Positions 38,316-47,674 of a stretch of DNA of 64,000 nt are shown one piece after another. Every line of letters begins with the position of its first letter. The first letter of the stretch is position 1. The stretch is from Verrucomicrobiota bacterium (lineage in GTDB: Bacteria > Verrucomicrobiota > Verrucomicrobiia > Limisphaerales > J093). A program made the translations under genes and the position numbers. The DNA lies in the NCBI GenBank assembly GCA_027493615.1, contig JAOSKK010000023.1, forward strand, positions 372,001-436,000, in the 5' to 3' direction. The notes beneath the pieces were generated by a model. That model did no database searches and was not told the DNA's origin. It worked only from the letters and a program-made list of their open reading frames with translations.

Positions 38316-38807
38316 ATGAGCATCCTGTCGCCCACACCGAAGTTCGAGGTTCGAAGTTCGAGGTTCGAAAGTCCAAGGTCGACCGCCCGGGGCGCCCCCC
38401 GCGGTTTCACGCTCATCGAGCTGTTGCTCGTGCTCGTGATCCTCGGCGTCCTCGCGGCCATCGTCGTCCCGAAGTTCTCCGGTCGCACCGAGCAGGCCCG
38501 CCAGACCGCCGCCCAGACGCAAATCGCCACCTTCGGCACTGCGCTCGACGCCTTCGAGGTGGACAACGGTTACTATCCCAAGGGCAAGGACGGCCTCCAG
38601 GACCTGATCGTCCAACCCCGCGACGCGCAGAACTGGCGGGGGCCCTACCTCAAGGGCAACGAAATCCCGCTCGACCCCTGGGGCCAGCCCTATGTCTATG
38701 AATGCCCGGGGAAGATGAACCCCAACAGCTACGATCTCATGTCGCTCGGTCCCGACGGACGCGAAGGGGGCGATGACGACATCACCAACTGGACCCAGCG
38801 GCGATGA
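38316..38807 (+). CDS. gspG: Major pseudopilin GspG
   Basis: 163 residues. The prepilin site is G-FTLIELLLVLVILGVLAA, with Glu5, after an unusually long 30-residue leader encoded partly by tandem GTTCGA-type words (38341-38370). The C-terminal globular part has the GspG hallmark: DNGYYPKGKDGLQDLIVQP, WRGPYLKGNEIPLDPWGQPY, then YDLMSLGPDGREGGDDDIT with calcium-site aspartates. It forms the pseudopilus shaft after cleavage by a prepilin peptidase, which is not encoded in this window. The stop overlaps gspH by four bases. Confidence 0.95.
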   Translation: MSILSPTPKFEVRSSRFESPRSTARGAPRGFTLIELLLVLVILGVLAAIVVPKFSGRTEQARQTAAQTQIATFGTALDAFEVDNGYYPKGKDGLQDLIVQPRDAQNWRGPYLKGNEIPLDPWGQPYVYECPGKMNPNSYDLMSLGPDGREGGDDDITNWTQRR

Positions 38808-39400
38808 CCCGCCCCACCCCACGAACCGGCGCGCCACTCCGGGGCTTCACGCTCATCGAGCTGATCCTCGTCATGGCCATGTTGCTGAGTGTGCTGTCGC
38901 TCGCGGCCCCCTCGCTCAGCCGGTTTTTCCGCGGGCGCGGTCTTGACGCCGAGGCCCAGCGTTTCCTGGCCCTCACCCGCTATGCGCAGAGCCGGGCCGT
39001 GGCCGAGGGAGTGCCCATGGTGCTCTGGTTGGACCGCGAACAGCGGCTTTATGGTGTCGAAGCCGAGTTCAGTTACACCGACTACGACGAACGGGCCGTC
39101 GAGTACCCCCTCCACGAGGACGTGGAGTTCGAGGTCATGCCCTTCCCCCAATCGGCCCTCACCGTGCGCCTGCCCCTGTCCCTGCCCCCGCCGGCGCCCA
39201 CGTCACGACGCCCTGAGGGTCTGCGGCACCTCGAGCTGCTCCGCTTCACGCCGGAGGGTACCCTCGGCGACCAGAACCCGCTCTGGGTCTCCTTCCGTTC
39301 CCGCCACGAACCGGAGGCCGGGCCGAAGCTGTGGGTCGCCCAAAGCCGCAATCGCCTGCGCTATGAACTGCGCACCGACGAACCCCAACTCCTGCGCTAG
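38804..39400 (+). CDS. gspH: Minor pseudopilin GspH-like
   Basis: 198 residues. Prepilin motif G-FTLIELILVMAMLLSVLS at residues 14-32, then a GspH-like body (LDAEAQRFLALTRYAQSRAV, VPMVLWLDREQRLYGVEAEF). Length and position between GspG and GspI fit. The tail (RFTPEGTLGDQNPLWVSF) matches the C-terminal strands of GspH proteins. ATGA overlap with gspG and a long overlap with the next start (39363) indicate a tightly coupled operon. Confidence 0.88.
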   Translation: MTRPTPRTGAPLRGFTLIELILVMAMLLSVLSLAAPSLSRFFRGRGLDAEAQRFLALTRYAQSRAVAEGVPMVLWLDREQRLYGVEAEFSYTDYDERAVEYPLHEDVEFEVMPFPQSALTVRLPLSLPPPAPTSRRPEGLRHLELLRFTPEGTLGDQNPLWVSFRSRHEPEAGPKLWVAQSRNRLRYELRTDEPQLLR

Positions 39401-39815
39401 GCGACGCACCGCGGCCTTTACCCTGGCCGAGGCGCTCGCCGCGCTCGTCTTCATGGCCATCGTGATCCCGGTGGCCGTGCAAGGCCTGCGTATCGCCAAC
39501 CTCGCCGGCCAGGTCGCCACGGCCAAAGGCGTCGCCGCCCGCGTGGCCGAGAACGTCCTGAACGAGCGACTCGTGACGGGCGATTGGCAGAGCTCCAGCC
39601 TCCGGGGCGAGTCCATCCAGGGATTCCGCACGTACCGCTGGTTCATCCAGAACGATCCGTGGGAGGAAGGCACCCTGCGCGAGCTCACCGTCGCGGTCTT
39701 TTTCGACGTGCAGGGGCAGGAATACGAGATCCGGCTCGCCACCCTCGCCGATCCTTCCGCCGCCCTGACGGAGACCAACACCACCGCCACCGCCACCGCC
39801 GGGGGGACGCCATGA
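39363..39815 (+). CDS. gspI: Minor pseudopilin GspI-like
   Basis: 150 residues from the ATG at 39363, which overlaps the end of gspH by 38 bases and supplies a basic leader (CARRRTA). The hydrophobic N-segment is A-FTLAEALAALVFMAIVIP: Glu5 is kept, but position -1 is Ala rather than the usual Gly. This is tolerated by some prepilin peptidases. The rest (QVATAKGVAARVAENVLNER, FRTYRWFIQNDPWEEGTLRE, LTVAVFFDVQGQEYEIRLAT) matches the GspI pattern. It overlaps gspJ by four bases. Confidence 0.85.
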   Translation: MNCAPTNPNSCARRRTAAFTLAEALAALVFMAIVIPVAVQGLRIANLAGQVATAKGVAARVAENVLNERLVTGDWQSSSLRGESIQGFRTYRWFIQNDPWEEGTLRELTVAVFFDVQGQEYEIRLATLADPSAALTETNTTATATAGGTP

Positions 39816-40560
39816 ACCCGGCCCTCCTCACCCGCCGACGGCCCCGCCGTCCCGCGCACCCGGCCGGCCACACGTCGCCGGCTTCACGCTCCTCGAAGTG
39901 CTGCTGGCCGTCGCCGTCTTCGCCGTCGTCCTGGTGGCCATGCACTCTGTCTTCCACGGTGCGCTGCGGCTGCGCAACCGGACCACCGCCAGCCTGGAGG
40001 AGGCCGTCCCGCTCCAGCAGGCCCTGGCCGTGATCCAGCGCGACCTCGCCAACCTGGCCAGCCCCGGCGGGACGCTCACCGGCCCCTTCCAGACGGCACC
40101 GACAGGGACGACCGCGACCCTCCTCGGCCGCGTCGCGCCGGACTTCTACACCACCGTCGGTGTCCTTCGTGACACCGACCCCTGGCCGGAGATCCAACGG
40201 GTCACTTATCGCCTGGCCTCCCCCACCAACGACCACCCCGGCCTGGAGCTCTTCCGTTCCGTCACCCGCAACCTCCTCGCCGTCGTCGAGGAAACCCCCG
40301 AGGATCAGTTCCTCCTCGGCGGGGTCGAGACCGTCACGTTCCAGTACTACGATGGCACGACCTGGCGCTACGACTGGGACTCCACCGGCGAGATGACCGC
40401 GGACCTCACGTCCGGACTGCCCCGCGCGATCAAGGTCGAAATCGTCCTGACGAGCGCCCTGACCAACCGGGTCGAAACCGAACCCATCGAGCTGGTGGTG
40501 CCGGTGACCGTCCAGGTGGAAACCGACACCGCCACGCCGTCCGGTGGAGGTGACTCATGA
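39812..40560 (+). CDS. gspJ: Minor pseudopilin GspJ-like, one frameshift
   Basis: About 249 residues. The ATG at 39812 (ATGA overlap with gspI) encodes a basic leader (LLTRRRPRRPAHPAG). The prepilin motif GFTLLEVLLAVAVFAVVLVA starts at 39880 but is one frame off, so a single indel near 39870 must be assumed. No start codon exists in the second frame upstream of the motif except a GTG inside it, which supports the error reading. The body (VIQRDLANLASPGGTLTG, TYRLASPTNDHPGLELFRSV, VETVTFQYYDGTTWRYDWDS, LPRAIKVEIVL) is GspJ-like. It overlaps gspK by four bases. Confidence 0.87.
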
Positions 40561-42023
40561 GCCCGCCCCGGCCCGTCCCCACACCGTCACGCCCGGGGCC
40601 GCGCTGCGCCGAACGTGGCTCGGTGCTCATCATCGTCCTCTGGATCTCCTTCGGCCTCGTCAGCCTCGCGTTGTACTTCGCCCACACGATGAACTTCGAG
40701 CTGCGCGCCGCGGACAACCGCGTCGCCGCCACCCTGGCACGCCAGGCCATCGAAGGCGCCGCCCGCTATGCCAGCAACGTGCTCGTCAATCTCGAGGAAC
40801 CCGGCGCGATCCCGGACATCCTCACCTACCGCACCGAAGCCGTTCCCGTGGGCGACGCCGCCTTCTGGTTCCTGGGCCGCGACCCCGAGTCCTCCTGGTC
40901 CCAGGAGCCCTGGTTCGGGTTTGTGGACGAGGCCTCAAAGCTCAACCTCAACACCGCCACCGTCACCATGCTCGAACAACTCCCCGGCATGACGCCCGAG
41001 TTCGCCGCCGCCATCATCGACTGGCGCGACAGCGACTCCGACCTCAGCGACGGCGGGGCCGAGGACGAGACCTACCAGCGCTTGAACCCGCCTTACCGCT
41101 GCAAGAACGCCCCCTTCGAATCGCTCGAGGAACTCCGCCTCGTGTACGGTGCCGACCTCCTCCTGCTCTACGGCGAAGACGCCAACCTCAACGGGTTGCT
41201 CGACCCCAACGAGGACGACGGCGAAAACTCGCCTCCCGCCGACAATCGCGACGGCCGCCTTGATCCCGGCCTCTTCGCCTACCTCACCGTCTACAGCCGC
41301 GAGCCCAACACCGCCCCCGATGGATCGACCCGGATCAATGTCAGCAACACCAACCGCACCGAACTCGCCTCGCTGCTCGAGGAACAGTTCGGCACGGCGC
41401 GGGCCAACGAGATCCTCCAGGCCTTCGGCGCACCCGCTGGCGGCGGCGGTGGCGGCGGTGGCGGCGGACCGGGTGGCGGCGGAACCGGCGCCGCGGTCAC
41501 CGTCCGCAGCGTGCTCGAGTTCTACCTCGTCAGCGGCATGACGGCCGCTGAGTTTGGCCAAGTCGAGGGATACCTCACCGTCTCCACCAACCAGTTTACG
41601 GAGGGCTTGGTGAACGTGAACACCGCCAGCGAGACCGTCCTGGCCTGTATCCCGGGCATCGGCCCCGAGTTCGCCTCCACGCTGGTGGCTTCGCGGCCCA
41701 CCCCCACCAGCACCGAGCCGCCCTCGCTCGCCTGGGTCGCGGACGTCCTCGATCGCGAGAACGCCCTCGAGGCCGGGCCCTACCTCACGGCCCGCAGCTA
41801 CCAGTTCACCGTCGACGTCGCGGCGCTCGGACAGCACGGCCGCGGCTACCAGCGGGTGAAGTACGTCTTCGACACCAGCGGCACCGCCCCCCGGCTCCGC
41901 TACCGCCAGGACCTCACCCACCTCGGCTGGGCCCTCGGTCCGGGCGTCCGCGACGAACTCGAGCAGGCCCGCCGCGCCGGCACGGTCGCCTTTGGCAGCC
42001 TGGGGACGCGATGGGGAAGATGA
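40557..42023 (+). CDS. gspK: Minor pseudopilin GspK
   Basis: 488 residues, intact. N-terminal RGSVLIIVLWISFGLVSLAL is the GspK transmembrane segment, and as usual for GspK the prepilin Glu5 is absent. The saposin/SAM-like T2SSK domains contain FVDEASKLNLNTATVTMLEQ, AAAIIDWRDSDSDLSDGGAE, NAPFESLEELRLVYGADLLL and a second LNVNTAS-type segment (VNVNTASETVLACIPGIGPE). A poly-glycine insert of about 16 residues (41438-41490) and an EF-like DANLNGLLDPNEDDG loop are notable. It caps the GspI-J-K tip of the pseudopilus. Confidence 0.92.
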   Translation: MSPPRPVPTPSRPGPRCAERGSVLIIVLWISFGLVSLALYFAHTMNFELRAADNRVAATLARQAIEGAARYASNVLVNLEEPGAIPDILTYRTEAVPVGDAAFWFLGRDPESSWSQEPWFGFVDEASKLNLNTATVTMLEQLPGMTPEFAAAIIDWRDSDSDLSDGGAEDETYQRLNPPYRCKNAPFESLEELRLVYGADLLLLYGEDANLNGLLDPNEDDGENSPPADNRDGRLDPGLFAYLTVYSREPNTAPDGSTRINVSNTNRTELASLLEEQFGTARANEILQAFGAPAGGGGGGGGGGPGGGGTGAAVTVRSVLEFYLVSGMTAAEFGQVEGYLTVSTNQFTEGLVNVNTASETVLACIPGIGPEFASTLVASRPTPTSTEPPSLAWVADVLDRENALEAGPYLTARSYQFTVDVAALGQHGRGYQRVKYVFDTSGTAPRLRYRQDLTHLGWALGPGVRDELEQARRAGTVAFGSLGTRWGR

Positions 42024-42027
42024 ACAC

Positions 42028-43493
42028 ATGAAATGGTCCGAACTCCAGGCGCAGGTCCCACGACTCCTGCCACGCCGTCCCGCTGGCGGCGCGTTGCTCG
42101 GTCTCGCCTTCGAGGAGGGCCGACTCGAGGCCGCCGAGGTCCGGCGCACCAACGGCAGCGCCGACCTCAAACACAACCTGTCCGTCCCGCTTTCGCTGGA
42201 TCTCCTGACCGCGGAACCGGAACTCATCGGCCGGGAAATCCGCAAGCACCTGGACGCAGCCGGCATTCGCGAACGGCGTTGCGCCGTCTGTCTGCCCATG
42301 AGCTGGTGCCTCACCCTCAGTGTCAGCCTGCCCGAACTCCCCGAATCCGACCTCGCCGGCTTCCTGCAGATCGAAGCGGAACGCGGTTTTCCCTCGAGCC
42401 TCGAGACCCTCCAGGTCGTCGAGTCGCGCTCCCGCACCCCGGCCGGCCAGCAGCACGCCACCCTCATCGCGGTCCCGCGCCACCATCTCACCCGGCTCGA
42501 AGCCGTGCTCCGGGCCGCCCAGTTGTCCCCCGTCAGTTTTTCCCTCGGCATCGCCAGCCTCCAACCGGCCGACGGTGACCCCGGGGATGGCGTGCTGGCG
42601 CTCGTGCCGGGGACGAGTGGCACCAACCTGCAGATCTCCTGCGGCGGGGGATCGCCGTGCTCCGTTCGCTCGCGGCCAGCGCCGAATCCGAGGGCCGTGT
42701 GGCCGGTCCCGCGGCGGACCAGCTCGCCCGGGAAATCCGCATCACGCTGGGCCAACTGCCTCCGGATGTGCGCGACGCGATCCGCCGTGTGCGGGTTTTT
42801 GGCCGCGGCGAACCGGCGGAGGAACTGACCGCCGGCCTCCGCAGCCGCTTTGAGCCGTTGGGGCTGCGCGTCGAGCAAGTCAGCGAGCACGCGCCCGATG
42901 CCTTCGCCGTCCGGTTGCCGGGGCCCGCCGCGGTCTCCCCCGCCTTGACCCTGGCCCTTCGCCGCCTCGACCGGCAGCCGGTCCGCCTCGAGTTCCTGCC
43001 TCCCAAGATCAGCCGCTGGAAACAGTTCGCCGACAAGTACGCCTCCCGCAAGCTGGCCTGGAGCGGTGCCGCGGCGGGGGCGGTCGTGGGCCTGGTCGCC
43101 CTGGCCTTCGGCGTGCAACAGATCCAATTGCTGCGCTGGCAGGCCCGCTGGGACGCCATGCGGCAGCCGGTCGCCGAGATCGACGCGCTCCAGCAGCAGA
43201 TCAAGCAGTTCCGACCCTGGTTCGACGAGTCCTTCCGTTCCCTCACCATCCTCCAGCGGCTGACCGAGGCCTTCCCCGAGGACGGTGGTGTTACGGCCAA
43301 GACGGTGGAGATCCGCGGCACGGGCGCCGTCACCTGCACCGGCACGGCGCGCGACCAGCAAACGCTCTACCGGGCCCTGGACCGGCTCCGGGCCGCCAGC
43401 GAGGTGCGCGACGTGAAGGTCGACCAGATCCGCGGTCGCACCCCCATGCAGTTCACCATCAACTTCCGCTGGAGCGGCCCGGCCACCCTATGA
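42028..43493 (+). CDS. gspL: GspL/PilM-like assembly platform protein, one frameshift
   Basis: About 488 residues. The ATG at 42028 follows gspK by four bases. The first half (ALLGLAFEEGRLEAAEVRRT, CAVCLPMSWCLTLSVSLPEL, FLQIEAERGFPSSLETLQVV) resembles the PilM/GspL actin-like domain. The frame changes at a GGGGG run near 42650 (from LQISCGGG into IAVLRSLAASAESEGRVAGP). The second half has a single transmembrane segment (AWSGAAAGAVVGLVALAFGV) and a periplasmic ferredoxin-like part (AFPEDGGVTAKTVEIRGTGA, DRLRAASEVRDVKVDQIRGR), as in GspL or fused PilM-PilN. It links the ATPase to the pseudopilus. Confidence 0.85.
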
Positions 43494-44029
43494 AACTGCA
43501 GAATCGCCAGCAGATCCTCGCCCTCGCCGCCATCACAGCGGTCGTGCTCCTTGTCGGTGACCGGCTCGTGCTCACGCCGCTGATCCGTCACTGGAACGAT
43601 CGCGCCGCCCGCTTGACCGAGCTCAGGAAGTCCGTGAACCAGGGCACCCTCCTCCTCGAGCGCGAGGCCGTCATCCGCTCCCGCTGGGCCGCCATGCAGG
43701 CTGCCTGTCTCGCCGCCGAGGCTTCCGTCGCCGAAAACCAAGTGCTCAAAGCCTTCGACCGCTGGTCCCAAGCCAGCCGCGTCGGCGTGACCTCGATCAA
43801 GCCCCAGCTCAAACGTGCAACCTCCGAGCGCTTCGCCAACCTCGAATGCCGCGTCGACGCCTCCGGCAGCCTTTCCAGCATCACCCGCCTGTTGTATGAT
43901 ATCGAGGCAGACCCGATGGCCCTGAAACTCGATGCCGTCGAGCTCACCGCGCGCGACGATCGGGGTGAACTCCTGACGCTCGGCCTGCTGGTGAACGGCC
44001 TGATGTTCAGACCATCCGCGTCTCCCTGA
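43490..44029 (+). CDS. gspM: GspM/PilO-like inner-membrane protein
   Basis: 179 residues. Short cytoplasmic N-terminus and one membrane helix (ILALAAITAVVLLVGDRLVL), then a coiled-coil (WNDRAARLTELRKSVNQGTL, LLEREAVIRSRWAAMQ) and a ferredoxin-like domain (LECRVDASGSLSSITRLLYD, LKLDAVELTARDDRGELLTL). Position after GspL with an ATGA overlap makes the GspM assignment good. The sequence family is divergent. Confidence 0.82.
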   Translation: MKLQNRQQILALAAITAVVLLVGDRLVLTPLIRHWNDRAARLTELRKSVNQGTLLLEREAVIRSRWAAMQAACLAAEASVAENQVLKAFDRWSQASRVGVTSIKPQLKRATSERFANLECRVDASGSLSSITRLLYDIEADPMALKLDAVELTARDDRGELLTLGLLVNGLMFRPSASP

Positions 44030-44033
44030 ACCG

Positions 44034-44696
44034 ATGAAGGTCCGGCACACAGTCTGGCGCGTCGTGCGGCGGCTGGCTTCCCACCGCGGCGCGGCGGCGG
44101 TCTTCACCCTGGGCCTGGCAGGGCTCGTGGCCCGCCCGGCCAGCGAGCCCGCCCCGGCCCCCGAGCCAGCACCTGCCGCCGCGAGCCGCACGCGCCCAGG
44201 CTACGAGAGTTTCGCGCTCATCAACGAGCGCAACATCTTCAACGCCAGTCGGTCCGGCCGCCGCACCGACCCTCCCCGCGAGACCCGTCGCCCAACCCGC
44301 GTGGACGCCTTCGGCCTCGTCGGCACCATGAGCTATGCGCAGGGTACGTTCGCCTTCTTCGATGGCTCCGGTTCCGAGTACCGCAAGGCGGTCCCGACCG
44401 GCGGAAAAGTCGCCGATTTCGAGGTCATCGAAATCCTGCCGAACGCGGTCAAACTCCAGGGCGGCACCAACGCCCTCGAACTGCGCATGGGCATGCAGAT
44501 GCGCCGCGAAGAAGCCGGCGAGTGGCAGCTTGGCGAGCCGGGCGAGTCTTTCACCGGGTTCGCCACCAGCCCCCGTGCGCCGAGTGGACCGCCCGCCGCG
44601 GCCCGCTCCGGCCAAGGCCGCACGACGGCCTCGAGTGCCGATGCCGATGAGGTTTTGAAACGCTTGATGGAAAAACGTGAAAGGGAATCCCGATGA
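44034..44696 (+). CDS. GspC-like periplasmic linker protein
   Basis: 220 residues. Basic N-terminus, a hydrophobic segment (GAAAVFTLGLAGLVARPA), a Pro/Ala-rich linker (EPAPAPEPAPAAASRTRPG), then the homology-region-like FALINERNIFNASRSGRR, FGLVGTMSYAQGTFAFFDGS, YRKAVPTGGKVADFEVIEIL and LQGGTNALELRMGMQMRREE. This is the usual HR-domain pattern of GspC and PilP (NxFxxxR ... LVGtm ... GxxVaxyeV). It would couple the inner-membrane platform to the secretin. ATGA overlap with the secretin gene supports that. Confidence 0.8.
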   Translation: MKVRHTVWRVVRRLASHRGAAAVFTLGLAGLVARPASEPAPAPEPAPAAASRTRPGYESFALINERNIFNASRSGRRTDPPRETRRPTRVDAFGLVGTMSYAQGTFAFFDGSGSEYRKAVPTGGKVADFEVIEILPNAVKLQGGTNALELRMGMQMRREEAGEWQLGEPGESFTGFATSPRAPSGPPAAARSGQGRTTASSADADEVLKRLMEKRERESR

Positions 44697-46478
44697 AAAC
44701 GCTCTCCACCCTTCTCGCCGCCTGGGCGGTCGCCATCCTCGTCCCCGCAGGCCTCACCCAGCAGGAACCCCCGCAGGATCCGTCGCCGCCTCCTGCCGCG
44801 GACCGCGGCGGGATGCGCCCGCCGGCCGGGGAACCGCCCGCCGACTTTGAGCCCGCCGACCAGGGCCCGGGGCCGATCCCCGAGGATCACCCCGGGGCCG
44901 GCGAGGACTACCAGCCCGCGCCGACTGGCGACTCGCCCGCAATCCGCCCTGCGCGAGGGGCCGCATCCGCACCCGCGCCGGCCGCCCGACCCGCCGCCCG
45001 GCCCGCGACGCTTAGTCCCACAATGGCCGACGCTCGCGACCGCGCGGCGCGCCGACTGGCGGCGCAATCGGCGGTTACCAACACGGTCGAGGAAGCCCCA
45101 CTGCGCCTGAACTTCCGCGGTGCCCCGCTCGACCTGGTCCTCGACTATCTCCAGCGAGGCCGCCGGCTTCATCATCATCCTCGAAACCGAGGTGAAGGGG
45201 AAACTGGACGTCTGGAGCAACCAGCCCTTGACCCGCACCGAAGCCGTCGAACTCCTCAATCAAGTCCTGGCCAAGAACGGCTACGCCGCCCTCCAGGAGG
45301 GGCGCACCCTCACCATCCTCACCCAGGACGAGGCGCGGCGCCGCAACACCCCCGTGCGCAGCGGCAACGACCCGGAGACGATCCCCTTCGGCGACCAGAT
45401 CATCACCCAGATCATCCCGGTCCGCTTCGTAAACGCCGTGCAACTGAGCCGCGACCTCACCCCTCTGTTCCCGCCGACGGCCACCATCGCCGCCAACGAG
45501 GGCGGCAACGCCCTCGTGGTCACCGACACCCAGTCCAACATCCGCCGCATCGCCGAGATCATCCGGGCCCTCGACACCGCCATCTCGAGCGTCTCCGCCG
45601 TGCGCGTGTTCCCGCTCCAGTACGCCGATGCCAAGGCCCTCGCCACGGTGGTCCGCGATCTCTTCGCCGCCCAGAACGCCCGCAGCACCGGCAACCAGCA
45701 GCAGACCGTCCGCGGCTTCCGCGGCCCCGGCGGGATGCAGTTCCCCGGCATGCCCGGCGGCGGCGGCAACCAGGGCGGGCAGAACGCCGGCGGCGGCAGC
45801 TCCCGCGTCTCCACCCCCGGCGTCGTCGCCGTCGCCGATGAACGCAGCAATTCCCTCGTCGTCTCCGCTCCCGAGGAGCAGATGCCCATCATCGAGGATC
45901 TCGTCCGCGAGGTGGACACGGACGTCGACGACATCACCGAGCTGCGCGTCTTCCGCCTGCGTCACTCGGATGCGCAGGAGATGGCCGACCTCATCAAGGA
46001 GCTCTTCCCGGATGCCACCTCGAGCCAGAACCAGGGCGGTCGCGGCCAGATCCGTTTCGGCGGCGGACCTTTCGGCGGCGGCATGGCCGCCCTCCAGAGC
46101 GGCGAGAGCTCCCGCCTCCAGAAGCAGAGCCGCGTGCTCGCCGTCCCCGACCTCCGCACCCAGTCGGTCGTCGTCACCGCCGCCCGCGACATCATGGTCC
46201 AGGTCGCCCAGATGATCGAACAACTCGACGCCGACAACGCGAAGAAGCAGGAGGTGTACATGTTCTCGGTCGAGAACACCGATCCCACCGTCGTCGAGGA
46301 GATCCTCCGGGGCCTCTTCGAAACCCAGAACACCCGCAACCGCACCACCACCACCCGGAACACCCAGCAGACCGGTCGCCAGCTCAACACTCGCGCCACC
46401 ACCACCCAGCAGAATATGGGTCGTGGCAACACCGGGTTCGGCAGCTTCGGAACCAGCGGCGGCGGGACCGGACGCTAG
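44693..46478 (+). CDS. Secretin N-domain protein (GspD N0/N1 repeats), one frameshift
   Basis: About 595 residues. Signal peptide MKTLSTLLAAWAVAILVPAG, then a long Pro/Ala-rich segment. The N0 domain (LRLNFRGAPLDLVLDYL) breaks near 45153 and continues EAAGFIIILETEVKGKLDVW. Three N1-type repeats follow, each shaped like IPVRFVNAVQLSRDLTPLF ... NALVVTDTQSNIRRIAEII, separated by glycine/asparagine-rich loops. A last half-repeat (YMFSVENTDPTVVEEILRGL) runs into a Thr/Asn/Arg-rich tail and a stop. There is no secretin pore domain here: it is encoded by the next gene with its own signal peptide. This is the periplasmic ring of a two-piece secretin (inference). Confidence 0.85.
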
Positions 46479-46522
46479 CCCCAGGCGGTGACCGTTCCCT
46501 CGCCACCCGACCCCTTGCCCGC

Positions 46523-47639
46523 ATGAAAGCCCATCGCTTCTTATCGGTCGCCCGCTGGCTCGTCGGACTGACGTTCCTCGGCCTGGCCGCGGCTCCCGCC
46601 CTGGCCCAGCAGCGGACCACGGGCCGGACGGCCATGAGTTATCCCAGCGCCACCCAGGTCGGCGAGGCCATGATCTCGAGCGACCCGGAGACCCGGCAAC
46701 TCATCGTCGTCACCGACGCCGAAACCGCCCAGTACATCGGGCAGGTCGTCACCAACCTCGATCGCGCCGCCCCCCAGGTCCTCATCAACGTGGTCTTCCT
46801 CGAAGTCACCTACCGCAAGGGCTCGGACCTCGGCGTCGAGGGCTCGTTCAGCCGGGACAACAACGGCACCACGAGCACCATCCTCCAGCAGTTCCGCGGC
46901 CTTCCCGGCCTGAGCTCCGGCGACGGCATCGCCTCCTTCGCGGGCGATGACTGGCGGGTCACGCTTCGCGCCATCGCCGAAGACGGCCGCCTCGAGGTCC
47001 TCTCCCGGCCCACCGTCCTGGCCCGCAACAACCAGCAGGCCATCATCACCGTGGGCCAGCAGGTGCCCCTCATCACCGGCGTCACCTACGACAACTTCGG
47101 CAACCAGCGGAACTCGATCCAGTACCAGGACGTCGGCATCATCCTCCGCGTCACCCCCTTCATCACCTCCGACAACCTCATCGAGATGATTGTCACCCCG
47201 GAGATCTCCCCAGCTTTCCTCCGAACAGGTCGCCATCTCGGTCACCGGTACCAACAGCGTCGGCTACCCGATCATCAACCGCCGCGCCGCCGACACCGTC
47301 GTTGTCACCCCGAACGGCCAGACCGTCGTCATCGGCGGCCTCATGCAGGACACCAAGACCGAGTCGGTCAGCAAGGTCCCCGTTCTGGGCGACATCCCGC
47401 TCCTCGGCGCCGCCTTCCGCCGCAAGGTCAAACAGGACACCAAGACCGAGCTGCTCATCTTCCTCACCCCGCGCATCGTGAAGCACCCGAACGATCTGCT
47501 CGCCATGGCACAGGCCGAACGCTCCAATGCCGTCGTTCTGCCCCGTTCCTACAGCGAGGAGGACCTCAATCGCATCTTCGACGGGCTGCCGCCGAAAGGC
47601 GCCTCGAAGTCCGGCGGCAAGAAGTCCAACACACGCTGA
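46523..47639 (+). CDS. gspD: Secretin pore-domain protein (GspD C-terminal part), one frameshift
   Basis: About 371 residues. Own signal peptide MKAHRFLSVARWLVGLTFLG, cleavage near ALA-QQ. It then carries the second half of an N-domain (MISSDPETRQLIVVTDAETA) and the full secretin domain: PQVLINVVFLEVTYRKGSDL, WRVTLRAIAEDGRLEVLSRP, TVLARNNQQAIITVGQQVPL, VGIILRVTPFITSDNLIEMI, then, after a break in a CCCC run near 47208, QLSSEQVAISVTGTN and the signature VVTPNGQTVVIGGLMQDTKT, VPVLGDIPLLGAAFRRK and LLIFLTPRIVKHP. It forms the outer-membrane channel. No S-domain is seen at the C-terminus, so pilotin-type targeting may be absent. Confidence 0.9.
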
Positions 47640-47674
47640 GCGGCCTTCGTGCCGACCCGAGCCCCCCTCCCCGC

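Noticed and set aside
40935..43361. 808-codon minus-strand frame
   Set aside because: Antisense to gspK/gspL, with Gly/Ala/Arg-rich composition and no motif.
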